This document shows, in pieces, positions 60,978 through 64,000 of a DNA stretch of 64,000 bases. Both the position numbers and the translations under genes were made by a program. The notes under the pieces were generated by a model. The model was given only the letters and a program-made list of their open reading frames with translations, did not search any database and was not told the DNA's origin. Every line of letters begins with the position of its first letter. Positions within the stretch are counted from its first letter, which is position 1. Source of the DNA: an uncultured Cetobacterium sp. (GTDB taxonomy: Bacteria; Fusobacteriota; Fusobacteriia; Fusobacteriales; Fusobacteriaceae); assembly GCF_947072685.1 (NCBI RefSeq), contig NZ_CAMTIK010000003.1:61761-125760 (forward strand), given 5' to 3'.

Positions 60978-62210
60978 CTAAAACTTTTTAACAAAGTTTA
61001 TTCCAACACTAGATATTTCTTTTTCATATTTGATATTTTCTACAGTTCTACTATCGTAGAAGTAGTGGTTGTAAGCAAGAGTCCACTCTGTAGTCTCATC
61101 TTGTTTAAATTTGATACCTGTCCCAACCATTTTAGAATCTAAAGCATATTCAGTTGCGGCAAAACTCTCGTCTGGAGCTCCAGTATCGGCGTAGTTAAAT
61201 CCAACAAGCCAAGCGAATCTGTCGTTCATCCAATACTCAGAACCAACTGATATTTCCCAACCGTTTTTATAATCCACATTCATACCTTCAACTCTGTCCA
61301 TAGTTGCAGATTCGTTGAAGTAATAGTTTCCACCAACAAAAGTTGTCCATTTGTCTGTCATTTTGTATGACGCTCCTAAAGCAGCTAATGCGGGGATATC
61401 TCTTCGAGTTTTTAATCCATCTTTATAAACTGGGTATTTATTTAAGAGTGTACTAGCAATAGGGTTAGTTTTATCGTATGTAGCTTTTGTTTTAAAATCT
61501 AGTTTAACTTTTGTATCATATCTAAAACCAATATTTAACTTTTCTGTCGGCGCATAGTTAAGCCCAAGTTGTGCTCCAACACCAAAAGCTGTTCTTTCAG
61601 CATCGATAGAGGCACCTTCAGTTTTAAGTAAAAATTGTCCCAATTCATTAGTTTTAGCATCTGCTTTCAAATCTCTTTTACCATAAATTCCCCTTATAGC
61701 AACAGAAGCAGACCATTTATCTGTTAGATTATAAGCCTTACCAAGAGTAGTCTGTCCATACATGTTAGAACCCTCAACTTCAGCATTTTCTAAAAGTTTG
61801 TTTCCATCCATCCCACCTAATATTAGAGGTATACTATTTTTATACTTAAGAGAAGCTCCACCTGCTGCTCCACCTAATGTCCAGAAATATGCTCCATCGT
61901 CAGTTTTTTTATAAAGTGCTAAATTTGGAATGGGAGATGATAAGTCTGTGGAATAATTTTTTCCAGCAGCTTCCATATTTTGATCCCCAAAAGCATATTG
62001 AAGGCCACCTACAAAATAAGTCCCGTTCTCTAATCTCATAAGTCCAGCAGGATTGAAGTACACAGATGTTCCGGTATTGATAGCACCTTGTTGTGCAGGG
62101 TTTCCGCCATATTCAGCAGAATAGTTTTGGATAATATCTATAGATGCTCCCAAAGTGGAAACACTTAAACTAGCCATGATAGCTAAAAATGGTATTTTTA
62201 ATTCTTTCAT
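60978..62210 (-). CDS. FadL/OmpP1/TodX-family outer-membrane transporter
   Basis: 410-residue beta-barrel protein. Signal peptide at residues 1-22 (ending STLGA); NYSAEYGGNPAQQGAINTGTSVYFNPAG is the conserved N-terminal plug with the NPA motif, followed by alternating barrel strands (for example YAPTEKLNIGFRYDTKVKLD) and a terminal Phe (NFVKKF). The family imports long-chain fatty acids or other hydrophobic compounds. I start at ATG 62210, 10 bases behind CTAGGAGG; the upstream frame extension lacks an SD and breaks the signal peptide. Confidence 0.9.
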   Translation of the reverse strand: MKELKIPFLAIMASLSVSTLGASIDIIQNYSAEYGGNPAQQGAINTGTSVYFNPAGLMRLENGTYFVGGLQYAFGDQNMEAAGKNYSTDLSSPIPNLALYKKTDDGAYFWTLGGAAGGASLKYKNSIPLILGGMDGNKLLENAEVEGSNMYGQTTLGKAYNLTDKWSASVAIRGIYGKRDLKADAKTNELGQFLLKTEGASIDAERTAFGVGAQLGLNYAPTEKLNIGFRYDTKVKLDFKTKATYDKTNPIASTLLNKYPVYKDGLKTRRDIPALAALGASYKMTDKWTTFVGGNYYFNESATMDRVEGMNVDYKNGWEISVGSEYWMNDRFAWLVGFNYADTGAPDESFAATEYALDSKMVGTGIKFKQDETTEWTLAYNHYFYDSRTVENIKYEKEISSVGINFVKKF

Positions 62211-62245
62211 AAATAAAAAACCTCCTAGTATTTTGTAAATTACTA

Positions 62246-62278
62246 GTGTAATATAACACATGTTTTTAACAATTACAA
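62246..62278 (-). promoter_or_regulatory. Promoter with overlapping dyad for the fadL-tetR pair
   Basis: Minus-strand -35 TTGTAA (62273-62278), 17-base spacer, extended -10 TGTTATATT (hexamer 62250-62255). The near-palindrome GTGTAATATAACAC (62246-62259) covers the -10 and is a candidate operator for the TetR protein encoded downstream. Confidence 0.6.
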
Positions 62279-62754
62279 GTGTTTTTTATGAGGTGTAAGT
62301 ATTGAAATCCATTATAGTGTTTGCTTTTTAGGATGGAATATTTAGAAAAATCAATAGTTGGGAAAAAAATATTCCCCTTAAAATCTCCTTCAATAATAGA
62401 GAGATGAATCTCGTCTATTAAAGGTAAGAAGATATTGTAAATAAAACTTCCGCCGATTATAAAAATTTTTTTATTATCTTTTTTTGAAATTTGATTAGCA
62501 AAATTTAAAGCCCCATCAGGAGTGTTAAATGTAAAGATACCATCGTGTCTAAAGTTTTTATTTTTTGTTAATATTACATTTACACGGTTCGGAAGAGGGC
62601 GACCTATTGATTCAAAAGTTCTTCGCCCCATTATAAGAATTCCATTTGAAGTAATCTCTTTGAAAAGTGATAAATCTTCAGGAATGCTCCAAGGTATCTG
62701 GTTGTCATATCCAATAAGATTGTTTTTATCCATTGCTACAATCAAAGACAACAT
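62266..62754 (-). CDS. folA: Dihydrofolate reductase
   Basis: 162-residue NADPH-dependent enzyme reducing dihydrofolate. SLIVAMDKNNLIGYDNQIPWSIPEDLSLFK carries the substrate and Met20-loop features (in part, residues 3-31), GRRTFESIGRPLPNR is the cofactor motif and FIIGGSFIYNIFL the glycine pair. thyA is not adjacent. The gene starts 2 bases after the trmL stop. Confidence 0.95.
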   Translation of the reverse strand: MLSLIVAMDKNNLIGYDNQIPWSIPEDLSLFKEITSNGILIMGRRTFESIGRPLPNRVNVILTKNKNFRHDGIFTFNTPDGALNFANQISKKDNKKIFIIGGSFIYNIFLPLIDEIHLSIIEGDFKGNIFFPTIDFSKYSILKSKHYNGFQYLHLIKNTCNC

Positions 62755-62756
62755 AA

Positions 62757-63215
62757 TTATTCACCAAAATTAAAATCATTTTGTCTAAGCGCTTCATAAA
62801 GAACGATAGCTGCTGAGTTAGAGAGGTTTAGAGATCTTCCCATCTTTATCATTGGAATAGTTATGCATGTTTCTTGATTAGCTTCTCTTATATCTGCTGG
62901 AATTCCACGAGATTCAGGTCCAAAAACTATAAAATCATTTGGATTGTATTTAACATCTGAGTATTTTTGGGTTGTTTTTGTTGTTGCAAAATAGAAGTTA
63001 GATTCAGGGTATGCAGCTCTCAATTCTTCATAATTTTCCCAAACTTTTAAATCTATTAATTCCCAATAATCAAGTCCAGATCTTTTGATTTGTTTTTCGT
63101 CGAGAGAAAAACCTAGAGGTTTGATAAGATGGAGAGTTGTGTTTGTTAAAACACAAGATCTACCTATATTTCCTGTGTTGTATGGTATTTCAGGTTCCAT
63201 TAGAACTATATTCAT
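62757..63215 (-). CDS. trmL: tRNA (cytidine-34-2'-O)-methyltransferase TrmL
   Basis: 152-residue SPOUT methyltransferase modifying the wobble base of leucine tRNAs. MNIVLMEPEIPYNTGNIGRS at the start, LIKPLGFSLDEKQIKRSGLDYW, FGPESRGIP and the C-terminal IPMIKMGRSLNLSNSAAIVLYE are all conserved. SD AGGAGG on the minus strand upstream of 63215. First gene of the folA-fadL-tetR run. Confidence 0.95.
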   Translation of the reverse strand: MNIVLMEPEIPYNTGNIGRSCVLTNTTLHLIKPLGFSLDEKQIKRSGLDYWELIDLKVWENYEELRAAYPESNFYFATTKTTQKYSDVKYNPNDFIVFGPESRGIPADIREANQETCITIPMIKMGRSLNLSNSAAIVLYEALRQNDFNFGE

Positions 63216-63291
63216 AATATATCCTCCTAAATATAAAAATATTAAATTATATATAATTTTATCACAAAAACAATTAAATTTAAAATATTAA

Positions 63292-63321
63292 TTGAAGAGT
63301 TCCAAAGTAATAAGATATAAT
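63292..63321 (+). promoter_or_regulatory. Promoter for the C_GCAxxG_C_C gene
   Basis: -35 TTGAAG (63292-63297), 18-base spacer, consensus -10 TATAAT (63316-63321). Confidence 0.7.
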
Positions 63322-63357
63322 AAAAATAAAAATATTTAAGGAGTTGTTAAAAACATT

Positions 63358-63867
63358 ATGTTAAGAAAAATTACAAGAATATTTAGAAAAGATAAAGATG
63401 TAAAAATTCAAAATGGTGAAGTTGACATAAAAGCGTTGAGAGAGAAAGCAGAGAATTATTATAAAAATAGAGATTTTTATTGTTCTGAAGCTGTTTTAAA
63501 GACTTTAAAAGATGCGTTTGATGCACCATATGGTGATGACATTGTAAGATTAGCCTCTGGATTTCCTGTAGGAATGGGAAATGGGTGTACTTGTGGAGCT
63601 GTAAATGGGGGAGTGATGGCTATAGGGATGTTCTTTGGAAGAGGGAAGGCTGGAGGACCCGAAGTGAAGAAAAGTATGGAGTTAACAAAAGAACTTCAAA
63701 TAGAATTCACTAAAAAAAGAAAAGTTTGTTGTTGTAAAGTTTTAACAAAAGGAATGGAGTTAGGAAGTAAAACTCATATAAATCATTGTGTAGAAATAAC
63801 GGGAGAATTAACAGAAATGACAGCAAAAATTTTGGCAAGAGAATTGGGATATAAAGAAAAAAAATAA
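63358..63867 (+). CDS. C_GCAxxG_C_C family (redox-type) protein
   Basis: 169-residue protein. The family pattern is visible: a lone Cys in YCSEAVLKTLKDAF (about residue 41), GMGNGCTCGAVNGGVMAIG (about 74-92), then the paired cysteines CCCKVL (about 124-126) and HINHCVEITGE (about 142). The domain (TIGR01909/PF09719) is of unknown biochemical role, often found near redox enzymes, and may bind a metal or cluster. The first 30 residues are a basic, non-conserved extension. Monocistronic with its own promoter. Confidence 0.85.
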   Translation: MLRKITRIFRKDKDVKIQNGEVDIKALREKAENYYKNRDFYCSEAVLKTLKDAFDAPYGDDIVRLASGFPVGMGNGCTCGAVNGGVMAIGMFFGRGKAGGPEVKKSMELTKELQIEFTKKRKVCCCKVLTKGMELGSKTHINHCVEITGELTEMTAKILARELGYKEKK

Positions 63868-63882
63868 AAAATAAAAAAGTTG

Positions 63883-63911
63883 TTGACGAAGAGTGGAAGT
63901 TGTGGTACTAT
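63883..63911 (+). promoter_or_regulatory. Near-consensus extended -10 promoter at window edge
   Basis: -35 TTGACG (63883-63888), 17-base spacer, extended -10 TGGTACTAT (hexamer 63906-63911). Strong; its product starts near 63918 and runs past the window end. Confidence 0.85.
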
Positions 63912-63914
63912 TAT

Positions 63915-64000
63915 CTTCGTCAGCAGCAAACAGTGCAGCTGATGAAGAAGGACATTAACAACCGAATAGAGAAAATAGTCAGAAAGTTGCGGAAGCAACA
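63915..64000 (+). other. Structured, less AT-rich leader; possible stable-RNA (rRNA) operon leader
   Basis: No coding frame with an SD is visible. A 10-base stem CTTCGTCAGC/GCTGATGAAG (63915-63924, 63938-63947; one G-T pair) is followed by GGACATTAACA, which loosely recalls an antitermination boxA, and by a perfect small hairpin GTTGC-GGAA-GCAAC (63986-63999) with a GNRA-type loop. The switch to less AT-rich, structured sequence after a very strong promoter suggests a stable-RNA operon. The gene itself would lie beyond the window. Confidence 0.5.

Overview
The window is a strongly AT-rich, gene-dense bacterial chromosome segment. It combines a diderm, lipopolysaccharide-type envelope (TamB, BamA, Skp/OmpH, LpxD, the Kdo transferase WaaA, FadL/OmpP1) with Firmicutes-like anaerobic metabolism and regulation (three-subunit [FeFe]-hydrogenase, Rex, a bifunctional Rel, CidA/LrgA-LrgB, DUF1292, YmdB). 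That mixture, together with purine-rich Shine-Dalgarno sites and many A/G-ending codons, points to Fusobacteriota, most likely Fusobacteriaceae (Fusobacterium/Cetobacterium-like). The genus is my inference; no rRNA gene is in view. I see no prophage, insertion sequence, CRISPR array or tRNA gene, so this is core chromosome with a few small accessory-looking patches.

Layout. 1-12.2 kb (+): potassium uptake (ktrB partial, ktrA), tRNA/rRNA modification (mnmG, rsmG), then an envelope block tamB-bamA-skp-lpxD. 12.2-15.7 kb: a DUF2344 protein, serS, a small membrane protein and class II aldolase. 15.7-19.9 kb: a self-contained hydrogenase operon (NuoE-, NuoF- and HydA-like subunits). 20-27.9 kb: one long run of tightly packed housekeeping genes (peptidase T-like, mreC, LolA-like, recO, EIIA, nrdR, aroQ, fmt, rex, folD, ACT protein, accB). 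28-34.7 kb: CNNM/CBS protein, DUF502, TPR lipoprotein, apt, rel, tgt. 34.8-41.7 kb (-): ymdB-prmA-cmk-waaA-trmB-purA-ansA and a small protein. 41.8-43.8 kb (+): short genes of mostly unknown function. 43.8-44.04 kb: a gene-free stretch holding what looks like a small regulatory RNA. 44.1-51.3 kb (-): mutL-rlmH-DUF1292-DUF1934-TPR lipoprotein-lysS-lrgA-lrgB. 51.4-55.8 kb (+): lytic transglycosylase-like protein and recJ. 55.9-60.3 kb (+): an arginine-dependent acid-resistance cassette (antiporter, AdiA-type decarboxylase, HdeD-like protein). 60.4-63.2 kb (-): trmL-folA-fadL/ompP1-tetR. 63.3-64 kb (+): a redox-type C_GCAxxG_C_C protein, then a near-ideal promoter and structured leader at the window edge that may open a stable-RNA operon.

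The observation I consider most novel is the candidate small RNA at about 43920-44036. It has a consensus promoter with an A-tract upstream, no open reading frame, and three successive hairpins whose apical loops each carry five or six consecutive C residues, a layout suited to pairing with G-rich ribosome binding sites. Several genes in the window (rex, ansA, the transglycosylase-like gene at 51410) have runs of five G in their Shine-Dalgarno region that match these loops. The second most interesting is the promoter and hairpin leader cut by the right edge. A recurring arrangement is also notable: five co-directional gene pairs are separated by a terminator-like hairpin placed directly in front of the next gene's ribosome binding site, with no room for a promoter, which suggests attenuation or partial read-through.
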